This document shows positions 49,445 through 57,363 of a DNA stretch of 64,000 bases, in pieces. A model generated the notes under the pieces. The model searched no databases, was not told where the DNA came from, and saw nothing but the letters and a program-made list of their open reading frames with translations. Numbering within the stretch: position 1 is the stretch's first letter; each line of letters opens with the position of its first letter. This DNA is from an uncultured Clostridia bacterium (GTDB taxonomy: Bacteria; Bacillota; Clostridia; Christensenellales; Borkfalkiaceae), in contig CAMRTO010000001.1 of NCBI GenBank assembly GCA_947053655.1, forward strand, positions 109,333-173,332. Direction: 5' to 3'. The position numbers and the translations under genes were made by a program.

Positions 49445-51694
49445 ATATTTGTCTTCCTTTATAATTTTTTTATTCCTGTATCTTAAAAGCCTTAAAGCGT
49501 TGCCCACCACAAAGAGGGAGCTCAAGCTCATGCACAGCGCGGCAATCATGGGGTTAAACGAAAAACCCAAAGCGGAGAACGCGCCCGCCGCCACGGGAAT
49601 CATGACAACGTTATAGATGAACGCCCAAAACAGGTTTTCCTTAATGTTTCTTACCGTGGCGCGGCTTAAATCGAAAACAGTGTCCAAAGTGCGCAAATCC
49701 TCACCGACGAGAACGACATCCGCCGAATCTATCGCGACGTCCGTACCGCTGCCCATTGCGATGCCAACGTCCGCCTGTTTAAGCGCGGGGGAATCGTTTA
49801 TTCCGTCCCCGACCATAGCCACACAGCCGCCCGCATTCTGCAAATTGACAACCGCTTTCAACTTATCTTCGGGCATGACCTCGGCGACAAAATCGTCAAT
49901 TCCCACGCTTGCCGCAACGGCTTGCGCGGTCTTGCTTTCGTCACCGGTCAGCATGGCTATTTTCATATTACGGTCTTTAAGCATGTTGATAGCCTGAGCG
50001 CTTCCTTCTTTAATGACGTCGGCAACCGCTATAAGCGCAACAACGCGCTTGGAATCCGCCATATAAAGTACGGTTTTACCCTGCGCGGAAAGATTTGCCG
50101 CCGCGTCTTTTACTTCCTTTGAAATTTTAACGCCCGTAACAAGCTTTATGTTGCCGAGGCTGTAAATCTCTCCGCCGTAAACCGCGCGCGCACCCTGACC
50201 GACGATATACGAAAAGTCGCTAACATCCGCACCGCCGCCTACGTACTCCACTACGCATTTTGCGAGCGGGTGGTTCGAATTACGCTCTATTCCGCATGCG
50301 ATTTTTAGAATTTCCTCTCTGTCGCAACCGAAAACGCAAACGTCGGTCACCTGCGGCTTACCCATAGTAAGAGTTGCCGTTTTGTCTAGTAAAACAGAAT
50401 TTATGCCGCAAACGCGTTGCAGGCTTTCCGCGTCCTTATAAAGTATACCCAAAGACGCGGCTTTCCCCGTTGCCGTCATAACAGCTACAGGCGTTGCGAG
50501 ACCGAGAGCGCAAGGACACGAAACTACAAGCACGCTTATAGCGTACGTTACGCAGTGTTCCGCCTTGAAACCGCCGTCGATAAGCAGCCAGACAAGCAAA
50601 GTTATAAGCGCGATTGCAGTAACTACCGGAACAAAAATTCCGGCTATTTTATCGGCAAGCTTCTGAATAGGCGCCTTGCTTGCGCCCGCTTCGCGCACCA
50701 TTTCTATTATTTTCGAAAGAGTCGTCTGCTCCCCGACGCGCTCGGCGCGGAGTTTAAGCACTCCGTTTGTCACTATAGCCGCCGAAGTAACGGTATCGCC
50801 AGAAGTAACCTCGACAGGCAGGCTTTCGCCCGTCACGGCGCATTTGTCCACAAAGCCGTGTCCGTCTGTTATTGTACCGTCGACGGGAACATATTCCCCC
50901 TGCTTTACCACAACAATATCGCCGACCTTGACTTCTTTTACGGGAACGGTTTTGTGAATACCGTCGCATTCCACGGTAACTGTGTCGGGCGCAAGCTTTA
51001 AAAGCTTTTCTATTTCAGTACCCGTCTTTTTCTTGGATTTTTCTTCAAGCCATTTGCCTACCGTTACAAGCGCAAGAATCGTAGCGGCGCTTTCGAAGTG
51101 TAAATCGGAATAAAGTCCGCTCCATGAAGGGTTTCCGTTTGAATTGCCGACAAAGATAAGCACGGTTAAAACCAACGAATATATAAACGACGCCCCCGAG
51201 CCGAGCGCAACCAAGGTATCCATGTTGGGCACGCGCTTAAACACGGCAACGATTCCGTTTTTGAAAAACGCAAAATTTACCGCTATTACCGCGGCGGCAA
51301 GTATGCACTGATACAGCGCGAACCACTGACCGTAGCCCTTATGCGGGTTTAAAAAAAACGGAACCGGCGCCTTTATCATATGCCCCATTGAAACATACAG
51401 CAACGGCGCAAGCAGACAAACCGAAATTATAAACCTTATAAAAAGCTTGTTGTCGCGGTTTTCCGCTTTGCCTTTCGGTTGTTCGTTTTCGTTATAAATT
51501 CCGTATCCCAGCTCTTTGACTACGGAAAATATTTTTTCTTCGGAAACGACGCTTTCGTCAAAGTCGACCTTCATGCTCTTTGCCATAAGACTGACCTCGC
51601 AAGAAGACACGCCGTCCAGTCTACCCAAAGCGCGTTCTATGCCCGACGAGCATGCCGAACAAGTCATTCCCGTTACGTTATATCTTTTAACCAA
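49229..51694 (-). CDS. copA: Copper-translocating P1B ATPase fused to a C-terminal CopZ-like domain
   Basis: Copper exporter of about 820 residues. N-terminal HMA domain with MTCSACSSG; eight membrane segments; actuator VTGESLP; CPC metal site SCPCALGLATP; GDGINDSPAL; HP motif NSNHPLAK. The phosphorylation loop reads LLDKTATLT, with Ala where P-type ATPases have Gly. After the last helix and a short basic linker comes a complete second HMA domain (about 753-823 of the ATG-numbered protein) with GMCCEHC. Start: GGAG directly abuts the ATG at 51700, but is 6 nt from TTG at 51694, so TTG is the better start. Asparaginase lies upstream beyond a long hairpin. Confidence 0.93.
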   Translation of the reverse strand: MVKRYNVTGMTCSACSSGIERALGRLDGVSSCEVSLMAKSMKVDFDESVVSEEKIFSVVKELGYGIYNENEQPKGKAENRDNKLFIRFIISVCLLAPLLYVSMGHMIKAPVPFFLNPHKGYGQWFALYQCILAAAVIAVNFAFFKNGIVAVFKRVPNMDTLVALGSGASFIYSLVLTVLIFVGNSNGNPSWSGLYSDLHFESAATILALVTVGKWLEEKSKKKTGTEIEKLLKLAPDTVTVECDGIHKTVPVKEVKVGDIVVVKQGEYVPVDGTITDGHGFVDKCAVTGESLPVEVTSGDTVTSAAIVTNGVLKLRAERVGEQTTLSKIIEMVREAGASKAPIQKLADKIAGIFVPVVTAIALITLLVWLLIDGGFKAEHCVTYAISVLVVSCPCALGLATPVAVMTATGKAASLGILYKDAESLQRVCGINSVLLDKTATLTMGKPQVTDVCVFGCDREEILKIACGIERNSNHPLAKCVVEYVGGGADVSDFSYIVGQGARAVYGGEIYSLGNIKLVTGVKISKEVKDAAANLSAQGKTVLYMADSKRVVALIAVADVIKEGSAQAINMLKDRNMKIAMLTGDESKTAQAVAASVGIDDFVAEVMPEDKLKAVVNLQNAGGCVAMVGDGINDSPALKQADVGIAMGSGTDVAIDSADVVLVGEDLRTLDTVFDLSRATVRNIKENLFWAFIYNVVMIPVAAGAFSALGFSFNPMIAALCMSLSSLFVVGNALRLLRYRNKKIIKEDKYMKKIIHIEGMCCEHCAKRVENALSAVSGVVSADVKLKKKIAVVRSREEIDDAEISKVISEAGYTVTAIENK

Positions 51695-51729
51695 ATGCAT
51701 CTCCGATATTATTGACCTTTTATAAAATT

Positions 51730-51772
51730 ATAAAGCTTAATTCCTATTTTGTCAATAGGAATTAAGCTTTAT
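51730..51772 (-). terminator. Long perfect hairpin between asparaginase and copA
   Basis: A 19-bp perfect stem (51730-51748 and 51754-51772) with a 5-nt loop, A/T-rich, 25 bp past the asparaginase stop and 35 bp before copA. On the reverse strand it is followed by AATTTTATAAAAGG. Likely a terminator; its place directly before copA also permits an operator or attenuator role. Confidence 0.6.
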
Positions 51773-51797
51773 CAAAATAAATATTCACTGCGGTTAA

Positions 51798-52814
51798 TTA
51801 ATGAAGCTTTTCAAAGAAATTGTTGGTACGCAGCACGTCGGCGATATTTCTGCCGGAACCCAGCGCCAAAAGCACTTTCACGGTAGCCATTTCAAAGCTG
51901 ATATCATACGCCGCGGTGCACAAATCCGCCAACCCGACCGCGCTTCCATAAGTGCGCGCACGACTGTCTATAGTGGCTATTACCACCTCTATTCCGAGGT
52001 CTTTACAATACGCAAGAAAATTTTTGAAATTGGCTTCCTTTCCTTCCGTACAGACGGTGCCGCTGTGATAAAGCTGGACCATAACCGCCTTGGGCTTTAC
52101 TTCGTTGAACCTGTAATAATCGAAGTTCAACAGAGAATGAGCCTGAATTATGACAAGGTCGGTACACAGCTTTTGCGCAATACATGGCTTGCGCGGACGA
52201 CGTAGCTGTGACGGCGCAGGATTGTTGTCGTTATCGTTGTAGACAAATTTTCCGCCCCTTATTTCGCCGTAATGCACGTTAAGGATACTGTCGTATTCTC
52301 CCCTTATCTGCGTTGCGGAAATAATTCTGCTTGCAAGGTGAATTTTACAATTTTCCGAACGGTTCTCGAAGCTGACGAAAACGCCGCCGTAATCTACGCT
52401 TTCGATAAAAGTAACCGCTCCCGCAAAATTTTCGACCCCTCTGCTCCTGTCGTCGTCGAGAGGATAAAGCGCGGAAACGAAAACCAGCGGTATTTTTATA
52501 TCGCAAAAAAGCTGGCTGAAAAGATTTGCGGTAAAACAGAGAGTATCCGTGCCGTGCGTGAGAATTATTCCGTCGTACGCGTCCTTATCCACTCCGCGGA
52601 TACAGTCCGCCATAACTTCCAAATCAGACGGCTGCATATTTTCGCTGAGAATATTTAAAGGGCGCAACTCGTCGAAATGTATTTTATTCCCGAAGCGCTC
52701 GCGGTATTTTTCTATAAGTAAGCTGCTTGTCTCGGGTTTAAGGTCGACAATGCCGCCGTCGGAATACGAGCCTATCGTACCGCCGGTAAAAATTACGCAA
52801 ATTCTGTTTTTCAT
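51798..52814 (-). CDS. Asparaginase (type I, cytosolic)
   Basis: A 338-residue amidohydrolase converting asparagine to aspartate and ammonia. The nucleophile motif is FTGGTIGSYSDGG (Thr near 10-13) and the second threonine motif is ILTHGTDTLCFTA. No signal peptide, so it is cytosolic like AnsA. It lies 14 bp after asnS on the same strand, which puts asparagine breakdown next to asparagine charging. Some Glu-tRNA(Gln) amidotransferase GatD proteins share the fold, but the extra N-terminal domain of GatD is absent. Confidence 0.9.
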   Translation of the reverse strand: MKNRICVIFTGGTIGSYSDGGIVDLKPETSSLLIEKYRERFGNKIHFDELRPLNILSENMQPSDLEVMADCIRGVDKDAYDGIILTHGTDTLCFTANLFSQLFCDIKIPLVFVSALYPLDDDRSRGVENFAGAVTFIESVDYGGVFVSFENRSENCKIHLASRIISATQIRGEYDSILNVHYGEIRGGKFVYNDNDNNPAPSQLRRPRKPCIAQKLCTDLVIIQAHSLLNFDYYRFNEVKPKAVMVQLYHSGTVCTEGKEANFKNFLAYCKDLGIEVVIATIDSRARTYGSAVGLADLCTAAYDISFEMATVKVLLALGSGRNIADVLRTNNFFEKLH

Positions 52815-52828
52815 TTGTTTTAATTAAA

Positions 52829-54205
52829 TTACAAGCTCCCGACAGTTCTCGGATACAGTAAAGCATCCCTTATATTCTGCACGCCCGTCACGTACATAAG
52901 CATACGCTCGAACCCAAGACCGAAGCCGCTGTGCGGCACGCTGCCGTATTTACGCGTATCGAGATACTCGGTATAATTTTCAAGCGGCATGTTGCGCTTA
53001 AGCATAGCGGCTTTAAGTTTTTCGTAGTCCGCTTCTCTTTCGCTGCAACCTATAATTTCACCGATGCCCGGGACAAGCAAATCGGTTGCGGCAACGGTCT
53101 TGCCGTCGGGGTTAAGCTTCATATAGAAAGATTTTATATCGGCGGGGTAATCCGTCACAAAAACAGGCTTTTTGAAATATTCTTCTGTAAGATATTTCTC
53201 ATGCTCGGTCTGTAAGTCCGCGCCCCATTCTACGGGGAATTTAAAGTCTTTGCCCGATTTTTTAAGTATTTCCACCGCGTCGGTATATGTTACCTTCGCA
53301 AAATCGCTTGAAATGACCGCATTAAGCTTTTCTATAAGCCCTTTTTCTATCCTTTCGTCGAAATATGCAAGTTCTTCGGGACAGCTTGAAAGCACGTCTT
53401 TAATTATTGATTTTATAAAATCTTCGCCTATTTCTATAATGTCGTGCAAATCGCAGAAGCATACCTCGGGCTCTATCTGCCAGAATTCAGCGGCATGGCG
53501 CGTGGTATTGCTGTGCTCCGCGCGGAACGTGGGTCCGAAGGTATATATTTTACCCAAGCCCATCGCCGCGACCTCGCCCTCCAACTGACCCGAAACGGTA
53601 AGTCCCGCCTTCGCGCCGAAAAAGTCGCCGTCAAAATAATCTTGCTCGGTTTTGCAAGCGGCGTTCCAGGGCTGAGTCGTTACGCGGAACATTTCTCCCG
53701 CGCCTTCGCAATCGCTGCCGGTAATAATGGGCGTATTTACGTATTTATAGCCGTGCGCCGTAAAGTATTTGTGAATAGCGAACGCAAGCGCGCTTCTCAC
53801 CGCAAAAACCGCCTCGAAATATTTCGTTCTCGGGCGCAAATGCGGGATAGTCCTTAAAAATTCAAGCGTGTGATGTTTTTTCTGTAAAGGGTAATCCTGC
53901 GGACAGCCGCCCAGAACCTTAACGTTACGCAGAGAAAGCTCGAACCCGTTACGTTCCGACGCAACAAAAAGCCCCTCCGCCTGTAATGCGCAACCGACCA
54001 CCAAAGCAGATTTAATTTCGCTTTCGGGCATTTTATCCTTTTCTATTACTATCTGGAGATTTTTAAGCGAAGTGCCGTCGTTAATTTCGATAAAAGCTAT
54101 ACTTTTGGAGTCGCGCCAGGTCCTGACCCAGCCGCAGACCGTAACGCTTTGCCCGACGTATTTCGCGGCATCAGAAAACAATTCTTTAACGTCCGTATGT
54201 TTCAT
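52829..54205 (-). CDS. asnS: Asparagine-tRNA ligase
   Basis: A 458-residue class IIb synthetase. The N-terminal OB fold has VTVCGWVRTWRDSKSIAFIEIND; class II motif 1 is around YKYVNTPIITGSDCEGAGEMF, motif 2 is FGPTFRAEHSNTTRHAAEFW and motif 3 is GFGLGFERMLMYVTG. The Cys-Glu-Gly region SDCEGAGEMF supports Asn rather than Asp specificity. Shine-Dalgarno AAGGAG is 8 nt before the ATG. It follows rpmF beyond a terminator and precedes the asparaginase gene. Confidence 0.96.
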   Translation of the reverse strand: MKHTDVKELFSDAAKYVGQSVTVCGWVRTWRDSKSIAFIEINDGTSLKNLQIVIEKDKMPESEIKSALVVGCALQAEGLFVASERNGFELSLRNVKVLGGCPQDYPLQKKHHTLEFLRTIPHLRPRTKYFEAVFAVRSALAFAIHKYFTAHGYKYVNTPIITGSDCEGAGEMFRVTTQPWNAACKTEQDYFDGDFFGAKAGLTVSGQLEGEVAAMGLGKIYTFGPTFRAEHSNTTRHAAEFWQIEPEVCFCDLHDIIEIGEDFIKSIIKDVLSSCPEELAYFDERIEKGLIEKLNAVISSDFAKVTYTDAVEILKKSGKDFKFPVEWGADLQTEHEKYLTEEYFKKPVFVTDYPADIKSFYMKLNPDGKTVAATDLLVPGIGEIIGCSEREADYEKLKAAMLKRNMPLENYTEYLDTRKYGSVPHSGFGLGFERMLMYVTGVQNIRDALLYPRTVGSL

Positions 54206-54228
54206 AAACGTTCTCCTTATACTTTCAT

Positions 54229-54261
54229 ATTAAAAATGCGGACTGCCGAAAGGCAGTCCGC
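54229..54261 (-). terminator. Intrinsic terminator of yceD-rpmF
   Basis: Stem GCGGACTGCC / GGCAGTCCGC (54238-54247 and 54252-54261) with a GAAA tetraloop, then ATTTTTAATATG on the reverse strand. Confidence 0.88.
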
Positions 54262-54269
54262 CGAGTAAG

Positions 54270-54458
54270 TTAATCTTTCTTAGCGTCCTTGGAAACCACC
54301 TCGACCTTGTCGTAGTAGCCGCAATTTGCGCAAACCCTGTGAGCCTGCATCATCGAATGACAATGAGGACATTCAACAAGCGTAGGCGCCGTCGCCTTGT
54401 AATTGGCGAACCTGCTGTTCGTTCTCTGCTTTGACTGTTTTCCCTTGGGTACTGCCAT
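54270..54458 (-). CDS. rpmF: Large ribosomal subunit protein L32
   Basis: A 62-residue ribosomal protein: MAVPKGKQSKQRTNSR at the start and a zinc ribbon CPHC...CANC. The zinc-binding (C+) form is complete. It follows yceD by 19 bp in the standard yceD-rpmF pair. Confidence 0.97.
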   Translation of the reverse strand: MAVPKGKQSKQRTNSRFANYKATAPTLVECPHCHSMMQAHRVCANCGYYDKVEVVSKDAKKD

Positions 54459-54477
54459 AATTATCTCCTCTTTTAAC

Positions 54478-54882
54478 TTATTGGTTTACATCAATACCCG
54501 TACAGTCGTCTCTGCATAAAATGATATCGGGCTGACTGAAAAGTATTGCATCGTCCACGGCGGTTTTCAAATTGACCGTTATTCCGTCGTAATAGTAATT
54601 GTCGGGGTCTTTCTCCCGTACGAAAAGAACTTCGAAGTCTTTTTTTATTTCCTTGCGGGCGGCGTTCAGACAATACGAACACTGACCCTCCAAAGCGTAT
54701 GAAACCGTAAAATTCACACCCACACTGTCGTCGGCGTAAATTTCATAATCGCCGTCGACGCGCACGGTACCCTTTATACTACATAAAGGAATAAGGCATG
54801 CGTCTTTTTCGGGTTCGTAACCGAAGGAAAAATTTCCGCTGTATTTCCTTTGAGCGTTTAACTTTTTGACTTCTATCTTCAT
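54478..54882 (-). CDS. YceD-family (DUF177) protein
   Basis: A 134-residue DUF177 protein; the family accompanies rpmF in most bacteria and has been linked to 23S rRNA accumulation and ribosome assembly. The core GQCSYCLNAARKEI with its paired cysteines and the later CRDDCTG are family features. No Shine-Dalgarno precedes the ATG, and the predicted transcript begins only about 14 nt upstream. Confidence 0.88.
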   Translation of the reverse strand: MKIEVKKLNAQRKYSGNFSFGYEPEKDACLIPLCSIKGTVRVDGDYEIYADDSVGVNFTVSYALEGQCSYCLNAARKEIKKDFEVLFVREKDPDNYYYDGITVNLKTAVDDAILFSQPDIILCRDDCTGIDVNQ

Positions 54883-54902
54883 ATTCGAAAGTTGACTATA
54901 AA

Positions 54903-54931
54903 ATTATATTATAGCCTATCGGCTTTGTCAA
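54903..54931 (-). promoter_or_regulatory. Consensus sigma-A promoter of yceD-rpmF
   Basis: Perfect TTGACA (54931-54926), 17-bp spacer, perfect TATAAT (54908-54903) on the reverse strand. Confidence 0.83.
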
Positions 54932-54960
54932 CTCATTTTAACGCGGCGCGCGATAAATTT

Positions 54961-56157
54961 TTATAAAAGCGCGGCGGTTTCTCTTGCAATTACAAGTTCT
55001 TCGTTGGTGGGGATTATAAGCACCTTAACTTTGCTTCCCTTTGCGGAAATATCGCGGATACTTCCGTCGTTTTTGGCGTCGTTTGCCTTCAAATCTATTT
55101 TCACCCCGAGGAATTCAAGCCCTTCGCACACGTCCGCGCGGACCGTAGGCGTATTTTCGCCTATGCCTGCCGTAAACACAATACAGTCAAGTCCGCCCAT
55201 TGCCGCCGCGTACGCACCGACGAATTTTTTCGTCTGATATGCGAACATGTCCAAAGCGAGTTTACATCTTTCGTTGCCCTGCTCCTCTCCCGCAATCAGA
55301 TCTCTGAAATCGCTGGAAACGCCGGAAATGCCCGCAACTCCGCATTTTTTATTGAGATACGTTACGGTATCCGCATGGGACATGCCCTTCTTTCTTGCAA
55401 GAAACTCTACTGCGGATGCGTCTATATCGCCCGAGCGCGTACCCATAAGCACGCCAGCAAGCGGAGTAAAGCCCATAGACGTGTCTACGCATATACCGCC
55501 GTCGACTGCAGAAATAGACGAACCGTTTCCGAGATGGCACGTAACTATTTTCAACCGGTCGGGTTTTTTACCGAGATATTTTGCCGCTTCCGAAGAAACG
55601 AATTTATGACTTGTTCCGTGCGCGCCGTATTTTCTCACGCCGTATTTTTTGTAATCTTCGTAATCTATGCCGAAAAGGTAAGCCTTCTCGGGCATGGTCG
55701 CATGGAAAGACGAGTCAAACACCAGCGCCATAGGGGTGTCGGGCATAACTTCCATACACGCCCTCAAACCGGTAGCCGCCGCGGGATTGTGCAGGGGCGC
55801 AAGCTCGAAAGTTTTTTCTTCGAGCGTCTTTAACACCTCGGGCGTTACAAGCGTTGTCTTTTTGAAATATTCGCCGCTTGCCACTATTCTGTGTCCCACC
55901 GCGCCTATTTCTTCCATAGAATTTATTACGCCTATCTCTCCGTCTTTAAGTGCGCCGAGGACAAGCTCTATAGCAACCTTATGGTTGGGCATGTCCTTTT
56001 CATAAACCTTCTCGTGTCCGTTCCCTTTTGCTTTGAGAACCGAGCCTGCGATGCCTATTCTTTCACATCCGCCTTTGGCAAGAACTTTTTCGGTTTCCAT
56101 ATCGATAAGCTGATATTTGAGCGAAGAACTGCCGGCGTTTACAACTAAAATTTTCAT
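54961..56157 (-). CDS. ackA: Acetate kinase
   Basis: A 398-residue kinase that makes ATP and acetate from acetyl phosphate. ILVVNAGSSSLKYQL at the N-terminus, the substrate-site ALVFDSSFHATMP, the phosphate motif VTCHLGNGSSISAVDGG and CIVFTAGIGENTP are all present. Full length. It lies 25 bp after pta in a pta-ackA operon, the main acetate and ATP route of a fermenter. Confidence 0.98.
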   Translation of the reverse strand: MKILVVNAGSSSLKYQLIDMETEKVLAKGGCERIGIAGSVLKAKGNGHEKVYEKDMPNHKVAIELVLGALKDGEIGVINSMEEIGAVGHRIVASGEYFKKTTLVTPEVLKTLEEKTFELAPLHNPAAATGLRACMEVMPDTPMALVFDSSFHATMPEKAYLFGIDYEDYKKYGVRKYGAHGTSHKFVSSEAAKYLGKKPDRLKIVTCHLGNGSSISAVDGGICVDTSMGFTPLAGVLMGTRSGDIDASAVEFLARKKGMSHADTVTYLNKKCGVAGISGVSSDFRDLIAGEEQGNERCKLALDMFAYQTKKFVGAYAAAMGGLDCIVFTAGIGENTPTVRADVCEGLEFLGVKIDLKANDAKNDGSIRDISAKGSKVKVLIIPTNEELVIARETAALL

Positions 56158-56182
56158 TTATCTCACCCTGTTTAATTTATTT

Positions 56183-57250
56183 TTATTCTGCTTGCAACGC
56201 CGTTACCGCCACGGTCGCCACTATATCGTCCACACTGCATCCGCGTGACAAATCGTTAAGCGGTTTTGCAAAACCCTGGCAAACGGGACCTATGGCCATA
56301 TATCCGCCGAAGCGTTGCGCTATTTTATAACCTATATTACCCGCGTTGATGTTGGGGAATACAAACACGTTTGCATGACCCGCAACCGGTGAGCCGGGCG
56401 CTTTAAGCTGACCGACTTCGGGCGCAACAGCCGCGTCGAACTGGAATTCGCCGTCAAGCGCAAGCGAAGGCGCGGCGGCTTTCGCAAGCTCGGTCGCTTT
56501 CTGTACTTTGGGAACGGTTTGCGTAAATTTGTCGTCGTTTCCGCTTCCTTTGGTAGAGAAAGAAAGCATTGCCACCTTGGGCTCTATGCCGGCTATCGCC
56601 TTTGCCGTCGCCGCCGAAGTAATTGCAATATCCGCAAGCTGTTCGGCAGTGGGTTCGATATTTATGGCGCAATCGGCGAATACTGCCACGCCGTCGGGAT
56701 TATAGGGATTGTTTTTATCGGGAGCTATCATGATAAAACAGCTTGAAACCGTCTTAATGCCGGAAGCGGTCTTGACGACCTGCAGACCGGGACGGAGAGT
56801 GTTTGCCGTCGAGTGGCACGCGCCGGAAACATATCCGTCAACGTCGCCCGCCTTCAACATGAGCGCGCCGAACATTGTTCTGTCTTTTGCCTGCTCTGCC
56901 GCCTGCTCTTTTGTCATACCCTTAGCCTTTCTCGCTTCGTAAAGAATATTTGCATATTCCTCCGTTTTATCGGACGTAAGGGGGTCTACAAGAGTAATGC
57001 CCGTCAAATCCACGTCGGGTGCAACTTTTTTACATTCCGCTTCGTTACCGATAAGGACTATTTTTGCAATACCCTCCGCGGTAATTTTCGCCGCCGCTTC
57101 AACAACGCGCTTATCCTCGCCTTCGCATAAGACAATCGTCTTACGGCGGGTTGCCGCCTTTTCCTTAATTTCCCTCAGCAGAGTGGGCGTTCCCGTCAAC
57201 GCGTCGGTCAGTTCGGCGCCGGCTTTCTTGATTTTATCAAGCAGTGACAT
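56183..57250 (-). CDS. pta: Phosphate acetyltransferase
   Basis: A 355-residue short-type Pta converting acetyl-CoA and phosphate to acetyl phosphate. The ATG at 57250 has AAGGAG 7 nt upstream; an earlier in-frame ATG at 57307 lies inside the promoter region. Family motifs: KTIVLCEGEDKRVVEAAAKI, LMLKAGDVDGYVSGACHST, MLSFSTKGSG, and VFPNINAGNIGYKIAQRFGG. It is the first gene of pta-ackA. Confidence 0.97.
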   Translation of the reverse strand: MSLLDKIKKAGAELTDALTGTPTLLREIKEKAATRRKTIVLCEGEDKRVVEAAAKITAEGIAKIVLIGNEAECKKVAPDVDLTGITLVDPLTSDKTEEYANILYEARKAKGMTKEQAAEQAKDRTMFGALMLKAGDVDGYVSGACHSTANTLRPGLQVVKTASGIKTVSSCFIMIAPDKNNPYNPDGVAVFADCAINIEPTAEQLADIAITSAATAKAIAGIEPKVAMLSFSTKGSGNDDKFTQTVPKVQKATELAKAAAPSLALDGEFQFDAAVAPEVGQLKAPGSPVAGHANVFVFPNINAGNIGYKIAQRFGGYMAIGPVCQGFAKPLNDLSRGCSVDDIVATVAVTALQAE

Positions 57251-57271
57251 ATCATTTCTCCTTAAAAAGCT

Positions 57272-57300
57272 TTGATTTATCCGAAATTTTATTATATAAT
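57272..57300 (+). promoter_or_regulatory. Promoter of tmcAL
   Basis: -35 TTGATT (57272-57277), 17-bp spacer, -10 TATAAT (57295-57300), within the self-complementary ATTATATAAT. Confidence 0.65.
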
Positions 57301-57327
57301 GGAACAAACGGATAATTTTTCCAAAAC

Positions 57328-57356
57328 ATTATATAATAATTTTTCGGGATTGTAAA
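57328..57356 (-). promoter_or_regulatory. Promoter of pta-ackA
   Basis: -35 TTTACA (57356-57351), 17-bp spacer, -10 TATAAT (57333-57328) on the reverse strand. It faces the tmcAL promoter 28 bp away. Confidence 0.68.
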
Positions 57357-57363
57357 GTTTAAA

